Source of the DNA: Microbacterium pseudoresistens | Lineage (GTDB): Bacteria; Actinomycetota; Actinomycetes; Actinomycetales; Microbacteriaceae | Length of the DNA stretch: 64,000 nt | Assembly: GCF_013409745.1 (NCBI RefSeq) | Contig: NZ_JACCBH010000001.1 | Span: 186,001 to 250,000, forward strand | Direction of reading: 5' to 3' | Part shown: in pieces, positions 25,862-35,067 of the stretch | Layout of the letters: every line of letters begins with the position of its first letter | How positions within the stretch are numbered: position 1 is the first letter of the stretch | Notes under the pieces: model-generated | Told to the model about the DNA's origin: nothing | Database searches by the model: none | What the model saw: only the letters and a program-made list of their open reading frames with translations | Made by a program: the position numbers and the translations under genes

Positions 25862-26521
25862 TCAGCGGCGCATGACAACGCGGGCAAGGCCGGTGCCGAG
25901 CGTCTGCACGAGATGCACGAACACGACGATGAGCACGATCGCGGCCCACATGACGACGGGCTCGAACTGACGGAAGCCATAGATCTGGGCGAAGGCGCCG
26001 AGGCCCCCGCCGCCGATGAGGCCGGCCATCGCCGTCATGTCGATGAGTGCGACGACGATGAACGTGTAGCCGAGGATCAGCGGACCCAGCGCCTCGGGGA
26101 GCACGACGGTGAGCAGGGTCCGCCAGGGGCCCGCGCCCATCGCCCTGGCTGCTTCGATGACACCCGGTGGCACCGAGACGAGGTGCTGCTCGACGATGCG
26201 GCCGATGGCGAAGGATGCCGCCAGTCCGATTGCGAAGGCGCCGGCGTTGATGCCGATGCCCGTGCCGACGACGGCCCGCGTGAAGGGCTGCGCCACGGCG
26301 ATGAAGATGACGAACGGGATGGGCCGGAAGAAGTTGACGATGAACTCGATCACGACGTTCACGGGCTTGTTCTGCAGCAGTCCGCCACGGCGTGTGACAT
26401 AGAGCCCCAGCCCGATGACGGTGCCGAGCACGCCGCCCATGACGAGCGCGAACGTCGTCATGTACAGCGTCTCGACGGCGGCGGCCCAGAACTCGGGCTG
26501 CAGTTCGATGAGGCGATCCAT
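25862..26521 (-). CDS. metI: Methionine ABC transporter permease
   Basis: This 219-residue inner-membrane protein has five predicted helices and is the permease of the MetNIQ D/L-methionine importer. The EAA-type loop is visible as EAARAMGAGPWRTLLTVVLPEALGP. The start overlaps the end of metN by one base, so the two should be coupled. Order and spacing match metQ, metN, metI operons elsewhere. Confidence 0.92.
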   Translation of the reverse strand: MDRLIELQPEFWAAAVETLYMTTFALVMGGVLGTVIGLGLYVTRRGGLLQNKPVNVVIEFIVNFFRPIPFVIFIAVAQPFTRAVVGTGIGINAGAFAIGLAASFAIGRIVEQHLVSVPPGVIEAARAMGAGPWRTLLTVVLPEALGPLILGYTFIVVALIDMTAMAGLIGGGGLGAFAQIYGFRQFEPVVMWAAIVLIVVFVHLVQTLGTGLARVVMRR

Positions 26522-27570
26522 CAGCGCACCTCCTCCGGCTCGACGTCGATCTCCGTGACGGCGGCGTGCTCCCCGATGGCCACCAGGGCCCCGTCGATCG
26601 CGGCGTCGTCGCCGCGGATCGCGAGGGTGAGGTGGCCGAACGCCTTGCCGCGGATGTCGTTGATCCCGCCATAGACGAGCTCGAACTCGAGCCCGGCCTG
26701 AGCGAGATCGACGAAGACCTGCGCCTGCGACGAGTCTCCGTCGCGGAACGAGAAGGTCACCAGGCGTCCGCGATGCCGCTCGCGCAGCAGCGAGCGCTCG
26801 GACGGAGACGGGATGCCCTTGATGACGGTGCCGACGAAGCGCTGCGACGCCGGGTTCTGCGGCGCGGAGAAGACGTCGAAGACATCTCCCTGCTCGACCA
26901 CGCGCCCCTTCTCCATCACTGCGACTCTCGTCGCGAGGGTCTGGATCACATCCATCTCGTGCGTGATGACGACGATCGTCACGCCCTGCTCCTCGTTGAC
27001 CCGGCGCAGCAACGCGAGCACCTCGTGCGTGGTCTGCGGATCCAGGGCGCTGGTCGCCTCGTCGGCGAGGAGGATCGCGGGACGGGTGGCGAGGGCGCGG
27101 GCGATGCCGACGCGCTGCTTCTGACCGCCGGAGAGCTGTTCGGGAAAGGCCCGGGCCTTATCCGACAGCCCAACGAACTCGAGCAGTTCGGCGACGCGCG
27201 CATCCGTGTCGGCTCGGCTCCATCCGGCGAGCTTGAGCGGGTAGGCGATGTTCGCGCGCACCGACTTCGCGGAGAAGAGGTTGAACTGCTGGAAGATCAT
27301 GCCGATCCCCCCGCGCACGGCGCGCAGCTTCTTCTCCGGCAGACGCGTGACGTCGACGCCGTCGACGACGATCTCGCCGGAGGTCGCCGGCTCCAGCGCG
27401 TTGATCAGTCGCACGAGGGTCGATTTGCCCGCACCGGAGTACCCGATGATGCCGAAGACGTCGCCTTTGTCGATGTCGAGGCTCACGTCGTCGACCGCCA
27501 CGACCTCTTCGCCGCCGCGGTCGGCGGGCGGGTACGCCTTGGTGACGTTGGTCAGCGTGACGATCGGCAT
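26521..27570 (-). CDS. metN: Methionine ABC transporter ATP-binding protein
   Basis: This 349-residue ATPase drives methionine uptake. Walker A GYSGAGKST is at about residues 43-51, the ABC signature LSGGQKQRVGIARAL near 145, Walker B ILLADEATSALD near 168, and the switch His in VVITHEMD. A C-terminal extension of about 90 residues corresponds to the NIL regulatory domain, which binds methionine and inhibits transport in characterised systems. It lies 90 bp downstream of metQ, from which a hairpin separates it, and overlaps metI. Confidence 0.95.
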   Translation of the reverse strand: MPIVTLTNVTKAYPPADRGGEEVVAVDDVSLDIDKGDVFGIIGYSGAGKSTLVRLINALEPATSGEIVVDGVDVTRLPEKKLRAVRGGIGMIFQQFNLFSAKSVRANIAYPLKLAGWSRADTDARVAELLEFVGLSDKARAFPEQLSGGQKQRVGIARALATRPAILLADEATSALDPQTTHEVLALLRRVNEEQGVTIVVITHEMDVIQTLATRVAVMEKGRVVEQGDVFDVFSAPQNPASQRFVGTVIKGIPSPSERSLLRERHRGRLVTFSFRDGDSSQAQVFVDLAQAGLEFELVYGGINDIRGKAFGHLTLAIRGDDAAIDGALVAIGEHAAVTEIDVEPEEVR

Positions 27571-27612
27571 GGTTCTTCTCCGGTGAGCGACGGACGGAGG
27601 CGGTGGACGCAG

Positions 27613-27645
27613 GAATCGGGCGGCGCTTCGCGCACCGCCCGATTC
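27613..27645 (-). terminator. Hairpin between metQ and metN
   Basis: GAATCGGGCGG at 27613-27623 is the exact complement of CCGCCCGATTC at 27635-27645, an 11-bp stem with an 11-nt loop, 15 bases after the metQ stop codon. It probably stops or slows part of the transcription, so that the binding protein exceeds the membrane parts. It could equally protect the metQ mRNA end. Confidence 0.6.
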
Positions 27646-27660
27646 TCCCGCATTACTGCA

Positions 27661-28566
27661 TCAGTTGTTGGCGGCGATGTCCTTCTGAACCTTCTCCAGC
27701 GAAGCCACGAGATCCTCGGCCGGGGTCTGCAGCGCCACGGCCGTATCGCCGGACGACTTCTGCAGACCGGCCTGCACGGCCTCGTTCGTCTGGAAGATCT
27801 CGACGAGCGTGCGATACGTCTCGTTGTCGGCATCGTCCGCACGGGCGGCGAAGATGTTCACGTAGGGCAGGGCGTTCGGATCGCTCGGGTCGTCCTGGGC
27901 GATCGCATCGTCGAACGACAGGCCGGCGGCCTCCACGAAGTCGTTGTTGAGGATCGATGCGGCCACGTCCGGCAGGGAGGTGGGCAGCAGAGCCGCCTCG
28001 AGTGCGGTGACCTTCACCTTCGACTTCTCGGTGTCGACGTCGGCAAGGTCCGACAGCGTCGTGCCGCCGCTCTTGAGCTCGATGAGCCCGGCCGACTGCA
28101 GCACGAGCAGGGCGCGCGCCTGATTCGACGCGTCATCGGGAACGGCGACCGTCTCCCCGGCGGGGATGTCCTTCACGTCGTCGTACTTGGTCGAATACAG
28201 CCCGAGCGGGTAGATCGCCGTGGATCCGATCGGCACGAGGTCGTCGCCCGAGGCCTCGTTGTACTGCGCGAGGTAGATGATGTGCTGGAACTGATTGAGG
28301 TCGAGCTCGCCCTCCGACAGGGCCGGGTTGGGCTGCTCGTACGACCCGAAGTCGACCAGCTCGACGGTGATGCCCTCTTCGGCGGCGGCCGCGACGAAGG
28401 CCGGCCACTGCTCGTCGGACTTGCCGACGACGCCGATGCGCACGACCTCGTCGGAGCTCTGGGCCTCGCCGGTGGAGTCGCCGGATCCGGAGGCGCATCC
28501 GGTGAGCGCGGTGAGCAGGACAGACGCCGCGAGGGCGCCAGCGAGGGTGAGACGGCGGCGGGACAT
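27661..28566 (-). CDS. metQ: Methionine-binding lipoprotein
   Basis: This 301-residue lipoprotein is the capture subunit of the methionine importer. A signal peptide with a lipobox (ALTG before Cys at about residue 22) precedes the NlpA-type domain (VRIGVVGKSDEQWPAF, NQFQHIIYL, DVAASILNNDFVEAAG). The frame is open to 28641, but the ATG at 28566 starts exactly at the basic signal-peptide leader and has AGAGGA upstream. It is the first gene of metQ-metN-metI. I see no SAM-binding riboswitch fold in the 5' region. Confidence 0.92.
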   Translation of the reverse strand: MSRRRLTLAGALAASVLLTALTGCASGSGDSTGEAQSSDEVVRIGVVGKSDEQWPAFVAAAAEEGITVELVDFGSYEQPNPALSEGELDLNQFQHIIYLAQYNEASGDDLVPIGSTAIYPLGLYSTKYDDVKDIPAGETVAVPDDASNQARALLVLQSAGLIELKSGGTTLSDLADVDTEKSKVKVTALEAALLPTSLPDVAASILNNDFVEAAGLSFDDAIAQDDPSDPNALPYVNIFAARADDADNETYRTLVEIFQTNEAVQAGLQKSSGDTAVALQTPAEDLVASLEKVQKDIAANN

Positions 28567-28669
28567 GGGCGTGTGATTCCTCTCGTGGGGGCTCGGCAAC
28601 AGTAAGCGCGCGTGCGCGAGCACACCGAATCGATTCGTCACACGGAGTCATAGGCCGCAAGATGGAGGC

Positions 28670-29605
28670 GTGACCGCTCCCGAGACGACGCCTCCGCCGA
28701 GGCATCGCGCACCGCGACGGCTGGGCCCGCGGGCGTGGACGCTCATCGCGGCGATCGGCGTGCTCGCCCTCACGCTCATCGTCATCGTGGCGATCCTGCT
28801 CTGGCCGCGTCCCGAGCCCGAACCCGCCGCGGCGCCGACTCCTCCCGCCATCGCCTCCCCCACGACGACCCCCACTCCGACGCCGACGGGCTTCCCGGCG
28901 AACACCGGCGTCTATGACGTTTCGACGCTGCCGCAGGTCGACGTGTTCGCGGTCATCCCCGCGCTGCCCGTCGACATCGCCCCCGAGGCCCCGTTCGCGG
29001 GCTTCACCGCGCATGCCGCCGCGCCCGCGATCCCCGTGTGGGCGGACCCCCTGGGCGATCCGGTCGCCGCGCTGCCCGCGGAGTACACCTTCGACGGCAC
29101 GACAGTGGCGGTGATCGAGAATCAGGACGACTGGGTGCACGTGCTCCTCACCGGTCGGCAGGCGCTGCCCTCCGAGGGCAGCCCCGCGCAACTGACGGGA
29201 TGGCTGCGCACGGCCGACGTGCAGCTGTCGCCCGTCGACGCGCACGTGGAGGTGAGCATCTCGGCGCGCACCATCGACATCGTGCGCAACGGAGTGCCCG
29301 AGCGCATCGCCACCGACTTCGCCTGGGGCGCCGATGAGACGCCGACGCCGATCGGCCGTGCATTCATCATGATGACGCGCGTGGTGCCCGAGTTCGAGTA
29401 CACGCGCGGCAACCCGATGGTGTACCTGTCGGTGCAGTCGCCGACGCTCGACGGCTTCGGCGGAGCGGATGCGGCGGTGACGGCCTTCCACTACCACGAC
29501 GAGCGCACCGGACCGATCTCGAACGGCTGCATCCGCGTCGACGAGGCGATCATCGCCCGTCTCGCCGAGCTGCCCCAGGGCACCGGGGTGTCCATCCGCC
29601 CCTGA
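28670..29605 (+). CDS. Membrane-anchored L,D-transpeptidase (YkuD family)
   Basis: This 311-residue protein would cross-link peptidoglycan through 3-3 bonds on the outer face of the membrane. A single membrane helix lies at about residues 22-45. A proline- and threonine-rich spacer follows to about 75, then an SH3-like region and the YkuD catalytic domain. The nucleophile is Cys287 in SNGCIRV, with an upstream His in FHYHDERTG. The usual His two before the Cys is Asn, a variant known in actinobacterial members. The GTG start at 28670 has GGAGGC just before it, close spacing. It is divergent from metQ. Confidence 0.87.
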   Translation: MTAPETTPPPRHRAPRRLGPRAWTLIAAIGVLALTLIVIVAILLWPRPEPEPAAAPTPPAIASPTTTPTPTPTGFPANTGVYDVSTLPQVDVFAVIPALPVDIAPEAPFAGFTAHAAAPAIPVWADPLGDPVAALPAEYTFDGTTVAVIENQDDWVHVLLTGRQALPSEGSPAQLTGWLRTADVQLSPVDAHVEVSISARTIDIVRNGVPERIATDFAWGADETPTPIGRAFIMMTRVVPEFEYTRGNPMVYLSVQSPTLDGFGGADAAVTAFHYHDERTGPISNGCIRVDEAIIARLAELPQGTGVSIRP

Positions 29606-29687
29606 CCGGATATCGCTGCGCGAACGGCGCGGGGTGTTGACGCGGAGCGTGCGTCGGGCCACAGTGAGCCGTGAAGGAGGTTCTGCC

Positions 29688-29876
29688 ATGCGCGAGTACT
29701 CGTTCGACAGGATCCCGTTCGCGCGACGCCGCGACGGGGCCAAGCCGCAGGGCGATTACCGCGAGGTGATCCGCGAGCGCGCAGCCGACGGATGGGAGTT
29801 CGTGCAGGCGGTCTCGTTCGAGACCGCGGCGCAACCACACCTCGATCTGGTGTTCACACGGAAGGTAGGGCAATGA
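29688..29876 (+). CDS. Small DUF4177-like protein
   Basis: This 62-residue cytosolic protein resembles DUF4177 proteins: an N-terminal strand, a central GDYREVIRERAADGWEFVQAVS pattern and a C-terminal strand ending LVFTRK. Function is unknown. The start is certain because GAAGGAGG lies at 29673-29680. A weak promoter (TTGACG at 29637, 17-base spacer, CACAGT) is possible upstream. The stop overlaps the start of the next gene by 4 bases, so the two products are probably made together. Confidence 0.8.
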   Translation: MREYSFDRIPFARRRDGAKPQGDYREVIRERAADGWEFVQAVSFETAAQPHLDLVFTRKVGQ

Positions 29877-30382
29877 CGCATCCACTTCGCCTGCTGCAGG
29901 CGTTCACGCTGTTCTGCGCGGGACTGTTCGGCCTGTTCGTGTTCATGGGCAACCTCATGGACTACGACTCCAACTACCAGTTCGTCAAGCACGTGCTGTC
30001 GATGGACACCACCTTCGAGGGCAACGCGCTGATGTGGCGGGCGATCACCGTGCCCTGGATCTGGACGGTCGGATACATCGGCATCATCATCGCCGAGGGC
30101 GTCTTCGCCGGCCTCGGGCTCATCGGCGGCGTGAAGCTGTTCCTCCGTCGCAACGCCGATGCCGCACACTTCGACAGCGCCAAGGGGTGGGGCTACGGCG
30201 CATACGCCGTGGGCTTCGCGATCTGGTTCGTCGGATTCATCGTGATCGGCTCGGAGTGGTTCGCGATGTGGCAGTCGAGCAGCTGGAACGGCAAGGACAC
30301 CGCGATGCCCCTCGCCATCCTCTGGGCCGGCTTCGCCGTGCTGCTCGCACTGAGCGAGCCCGAGCGCACAACCGCGGACTGA
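29873..30382 (+). CDS. DUF2165-like small integral membrane protein
   Basis: This 169-residue protein has four predicted membrane helices (about residues 8-28, 62-85, 103-125 and 140-160) and matches DUF2165 in pattern: FMGNLMDYDSNYQFVKHVL, then a conserved WRAI between the first two helices and GSEWFAMWQS after the third. Its role is unknown. The start overlaps the DUF4177-like gene by 4 bases (ATGA). The 3' end may be overlapped by an opposing frame (30193-30657). Confidence 0.82.
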   Translation: MTHPLRLLQAFTLFCAGLFGLFVFMGNLMDYDSNYQFVKHVLSMDTTFEGNALMWRAITVPWIWTVGYIGIIIAEGVFAGLGLIGGVKLFLRRNADAAHFDSAKGWGYGAYAVGFAIWFVGFIVIGSEWFAMWQSSSWNGKDTAMPLAILWAGFAVLLALSEPERTTAD

Positions 30383-30657
30383 GGCCGCCGCCACCAGGGA
30401 AGCCAACCGCGGTCGCCGACCACCGCATCGACGAACCCCTCGGCGCGCGCGACGATGAGTCGCCACGTCGACTCCGGACCGGAGACGAGCAGCACGACGC
30501 GCCCGCCCGGCATCTCGCCCACCGCGTCGCGCACATCCGAGACCAGACCCTCACGGATCCAGAGCACCTCTCCGTCGAGCGAGACGTCGAACATCGTGAA
30601 GTACCAGCCGGTGGCGCCATGCACGGCGCAGACGATTCCGACGAGCAGCCATCGCAC
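30193..30657 (-). CDS. Uncertain membrane-associated hypothetical protein with run-on 3' end
   Basis: The first 98 residues look like a real protein: a hydrophobic segment (VRWLLVGIVCAVHGATGWYF), then DVSLDGEVLWIREGLVSDVRDAVGE and a WLPWWRR tail. GGAG lies a few bases before the GTG at 30657. Beyond about position 30385 the frame runs antisense into the DUF2165 gene and the sequence loses protein-like character. The original stop may have been lost or a frameshift may be present. This frame is the only coding candidate in the 350 bp between the neighbouring genes. Function is unknown. Confidence 0.35.
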   Translation of the reverse strand: MRWLLVGIVCAVHGATGWYFTMFDVSLDGEVLWIREGLVSDVRDAVGEMPGGRVVLLVSGPESTWRLIVARAEGFVDAVVGDRGWLPWWRRPQSAVVRSGSLSASSTAKPAQRMARGIAVSLPFQLLDCHIANHSEPITMNPTNQIAKPTAYAP

Positions 30658-30702
30658 GAGGCTCCACGGGACGAGCCGGAGCGCCCGAGAATAGTGTCGG
30701 CG

Positions 30703-30739
30703 GAGGGAAGTATCGCTGAGGGAAGTATTCCGCTCAGCG
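30703..30739. repeat. Direct repeat and hairpin at the arsC 3' end
   Basis: GAGGGAAGTAT occurs at 30703-30713 and again at 30718-30728, a 15-base period. CGCTGAG at 30714-30720 also pairs with CTCAGCG at 30733-30739, a 7-bp stem that includes the arsC stop codon. It may be a weak terminator for arsC or a control site for the minus-strand frame that follows. Confidence 0.4.
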
Positions 30740-31129
30740 CAGCTCGTCGACCAGCCGCTCGATGCGGGCGCGTATCTCGTCGCGGATCGCGCGCACGGCG
30801 TCGATGTCCTGGCCGGCGGGGTCGTCGAGCTTCCAATCCTCGTAGCGCTTGCCAGGGAAGAACGGGCAGTCGTCCCCGCATCCCATAGTGATCACGACGT
30901 CGGAGGCCTGAACAGCCTCGGTCGTGAGCACCTTAGGACGCTCGGCGGCGATGTCGATGCCGGCCTCGCGCATGGCCGCCACCGCTATCGGGTTGATCTG
31001 GTCGGCGGGCATGGACCCGCCGGAGCGAACCTCGATCCGGTCGCCAGCGATGTCGCGGAGGAAGCCGGCGGCCATTTGCGAGCGACCCGCGTTGTGCACA
31101 CAGACGAAGAGGACGGAGGGCCTGGTCAT
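30734..31129 (-). CDS. arsC: Arsenate reductase, low-molecular-weight phosphatase fold
   Basis: This 131-residue cytosolic enzyme reduces arsenate to arsenite. The P-loop CxNxGRS-type motif is CVHNAGRSQMA with Cys10 and Arg16. Further cysteines lie in MGCGDDCPFF (Cys84 and Cys88), typical of this arsenate reductase group. Thioredoxin or mycothiol would be the reductant, which the sequence does not settle. The ATG at 31129 has GGGGAG 7 bases upstream and overlaps the flavoprotein stop by 4 bases, so the two are coupled. Confidence 0.9.
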   Translation of the reverse strand: MTRPSVLFVCVHNAGRSQMAAGFLRDIAGDRIEVRSGGSMPADQINPIAVAAMREAGIDIAAERPKVLTTEAVQASDVVITMGCGDDCPFFPGKRYEDWKLDDPAGQDIDAVRAIRDEIRARIERLVDELR

Positions 31130-32439
31130 GACAGCACTCCCCGCAACGGACGATCGCCGGATGCCACGGTCGGCGCTGGCGCGGCGCAGCAGCTGCTGCC
31201 TTCGGCATCGAAGCCCCCGGTGCCGCCGCACACCCCCGTGCCGGGGAGGACGAGTTCATCGCGCTCAGCTGCCTCGTGGTCACCGGCAAGGTGAGCGACG
31301 ACGCTGCGCACCTGCTCGTAACCAGTGAGGGCCAGGAACGTGGGCGCGCGGCCATACGACTTCGCGCCGATGATGAACAGATCCTTCTCGGGCTGCGCGA
31401 GCTGGCGCGCGCCCGTTGCTCCGACGGAGCCGCAGGAGTGGATATTCGGGTCGATCTCCGCTGCGATGCCGGCCACCGCGTCCAGCGACCCGTCCAGGTC
31501 GATGCGCACCTCGCGCAGGATGCTGGCATCGGGGCGGAATCCAGTGAGGGCGAAGACGTGTGCGGCACCGGAGATCTTCTGGCCGTTCTCGGCAATGATC
31601 GTGAGGCTGTCGCCGTCCTGCGTGAACTCCGCGATACGAAACCCAGTGACCACCTCAACGGCGCCGGCCTCGATGACCTTGCGGGCACGGGATCCGAGCT
31701 CAGCCCGCTCAGGCAGCTCATCGCCGGAGCCGCCACCGAACACGTTCACGGCGCTCCCGCGCCGCAGCAGCCAGGTCACCCGGGTGCCGGGCTCGCGACG
31801 GGCAAGCTCGCTCAGGCGGAGGACCGCATGCGTCGCCGAGTGGCCGGCGCCGACGACGACCACGTGCATGCCGGCGAGAGCAGACACATCATCGGGGATC
31901 CGGTACGAGATGCGCTCCGAGGCAGCCGCCTCACCGAGGGCTGGGTATCCGTCGGCACCCGCCGGATTCGGGAGCGACCATGTGCCGCTTGCGTCGATCA
32001 CAGACCTTGCGAGAATGCGACCATCGCGCCCGTCCTGGTCGACGGTGTGCACGACGAACGGCTGCGCCTTCCGGCCGCTCATGATGACCTTGTCCCGCCC
32101 TCGCCGCGCGATGCCGCTGACGGTCGTGCCATAGAGGATCCGGTCACCCAGAGCGTCGGCGAGCGGCGACAGATAGCTGCTCACCCATTCAGCTCCGGTC
32201 GGATAGCCGCTTCTGGGCTCCGTCCAACCGGTCGGCTCGAGCAGGCGTCGCGCTGCGGCGTCGGTGAGCTCCGACCACCCGGAGAACAGACGCACGTGCC
32301 CCCACTCGGACACAGCAGCGCCGGCCGAGGCTCCGCGCTCGACGACCACGGCGTCAACGCCGCGCTCCGTCAGGTGGGCCGCAGCTGCCAGGCCTTGCGG
32401 CCCGGCACCGATGACGACGACAGGAAGCTCGGACACCAT
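31126..32439 (-). CDS. FAD-dependent oxidoreductase of an arsenic cluster (ArsO-like)
   Basis: This 437-residue flavoprotein belongs to the flavin monooxygenase/thioredoxin reductase-like group. The FAD motif GAGPQGLAAAAHL is at residues 10-22 and the second dinucleotide motif GAGHSATHAVLRL near 208. LTGFRPDAS and FIIGAKSYGR lie near the C-terminal half. The tail holds one cysteine in GVCGG and a pair in SSCCAAP, which could bind arsenite. GAGGAGAT precedes the ATG. It is divergent from arsR, overlaps arsC, and is probably arsenite- or antimonite-induced. Such genes occur in actinobacterial ars operons; the reaction is not known to me. Confidence 0.82.
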   Translation of the reverse strand: MVSELPVVVIGAGPQGLAAAAHLTERGVDAVVVERGASAGAAVSEWGHVRLFSGWSELTDAAARRLLEPTGWTEPRSGYPTGAEWVSSYLSPLADALGDRILYGTTVSGIARRGRDKVIMSGRKAQPFVVHTVDQDGRDGRILARSVIDASGTWSLPNPAGADGYPALGEAAASERISYRIPDDVSALAGMHVVVVGAGHSATHAVLRLSELARREPGTRVTWLLRRGSAVNVFGGGSGDELPERAELGSRARKVIEAGAVEVVTGFRIAEFTQDGDSLTIIAENGQKISGAAHVFALTGFRPDASILREVRIDLDGSLDAVAGIAAEIDPNIHSCGSVGATGARQLAQPEKDLFIIGAKSYGRAPTFLALTGYEQVRSVVAHLAGDHEAAERDELVLPGTGVCGGTGGFDAEGSSCCAAPAPTVASGDRPLRGVLS

Positions 32440-32519
32440 ATCTCCTCAGATCGAAGAACTTCAATACGAGTATGTTCGTTCGCCTATCGAAGTTTGTCAA
32501 TACGTGTCAGAATATCTGT
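32440..32519. promoter_or_regulatory. Divergent ars control region with tandem ArsR-type sites
   Basis: Two copies of a 25-base site, starting at 32450 and 32486 and exactly 36 bases apart, share ATCGAAG, four variable bases, then TCAATACG and GT (18 of 25 identical). The region is much more AT-rich than its surroundings. One copy sits beside the flavoprotein ribosome site and the other just before arsR. I infer ArsR operators spaced to lie on one face over about 3.5 helical turns. Confidence 0.6.
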
Positions 32520-32879
32520 ATGAGCCTGCCTGTGACCATCGAGCAGAACACGTGCTGCGTACCGCGCATCACCGCGTCGATCTCCCTCGAGGAGGCCGAG
32601 CGTTCCGCCCGAGTATTCAAGGCAATCGGTGACCCCACCAGGGTGATGCTGCTCTCGCTCATCGCCGGAAGTGAAGGCCGAGAGGCCTGCATCTGCGACC
32701 TCATCGAGCCGATCGGCCTGTCGCAGGGGACGGTCTCGCACCACATGAGGATCCTCACCGATGCCGGACTCGTCGCTCGCGAGCAGCGCGGCAAGTGGGC
32801 CTACTTCACACTCAACGACGGAGCACTCGAGGCCGCCGCGGACGCTCTGCGGCCGGCTGCGCTGGGCATGGCGAGCTAG
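32520..32879 (+). CDS. arsR: ArsR-family metalloregulator
   Basis: This 119-residue repressor should release DNA on binding arsenite or antimonite. The helix-turn-helix spans about residues 40-90 (SQGTVSHHMRILTDAGLV). The alpha-3 site ACICDL matches the As(III)-binding CVC motif of enteric ArsR. A further Cys pair lies near residue 12 (NTCCVP). The ATG at 32520 gives the usual length and has no clear ribosome site, so translation may be leaderless. An ATG at 32472 would extend the protein through the operator. It is divergent from the flavoprotein gene. Confidence 0.92.
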   Translation: MSLPVTIEQNTCCVPRITASISLEEAERSARVFKAIGDPTRVMLLSLIAGSEGREACICDLIEPIGLSQGTVSHHMRILTDAGLVAREQRGKWAYFTLNDGALEAAADALRPAALGMAS

Positions 32880-33143
32880 AAGCCAGAGTCACACGGCTGC
32901 GTAGTCGGACCAGATCCCGCCGGCTTGCTCTTGCGCCGGTCTGCGGTGTGGTCGCCAGGAATCGGATCTGGCGCCTGTGCTCGCTCTCGACGCAGCGACG
33001 CTCGCGGATTATCCGGACGGGATTGCGACGAAGCATCGACCACTGACGACATCGACCGTCCGTGTCGCGGCGGGGAGACGCGCGTTCGGCGTTCCGGAGA
33101 CAGCCGGATTCTCTCTCACACACACACGTATCTGAGTTCTGGT
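32880..33143. other. Gene-free stretch
   Basis: These 264 bases between arsR and the convergent ABC-F gene hold no frame with protein character, no obvious terminator and no repeat except a short CA run near 33118-33127. It may be a decayed remnant at the edge of the ars cluster. Confidence 0.5.
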
Positions 33144-34973
<1,830 letters not shown>

Positions 34974-35008
34974 GTCGTCTCCAGGGTAGACGTCCACGCG
35001 CACGGCGA

Positions 35009-35040
35009 CGGGCCGCCCGGAAGTCTCTCCGGACGACCCG
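35009..35040 (-). terminator. Terminator hairpin of the sugar ABC operon
   Basis: On the minus-strand RNA, 13 bases (35040-35028) pair with 13 bases (35021-35009) around a 6-base loop; 11 are Watson-Crick and 2 are G-U pairs. It lies 27 bases after the stop codon of the sugar-binding protein gene and before the ABC-F gene. Confidence 0.7.
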
Positions 35041-35067
35041 CGGGTGCGCAGCGGATGCGGCGCTCGC

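Noticed and set aside
28567..28669. Possible SAM riboswitch upstream of metQ
   Set aside because: The short gap shows no conserved multi-helix core, only a small CGCGCG stem.
33115..33130. CA dinucleotide run
   Set aside because: Only about five units; too short to be a meaningful repeat and not linked to a gene start.
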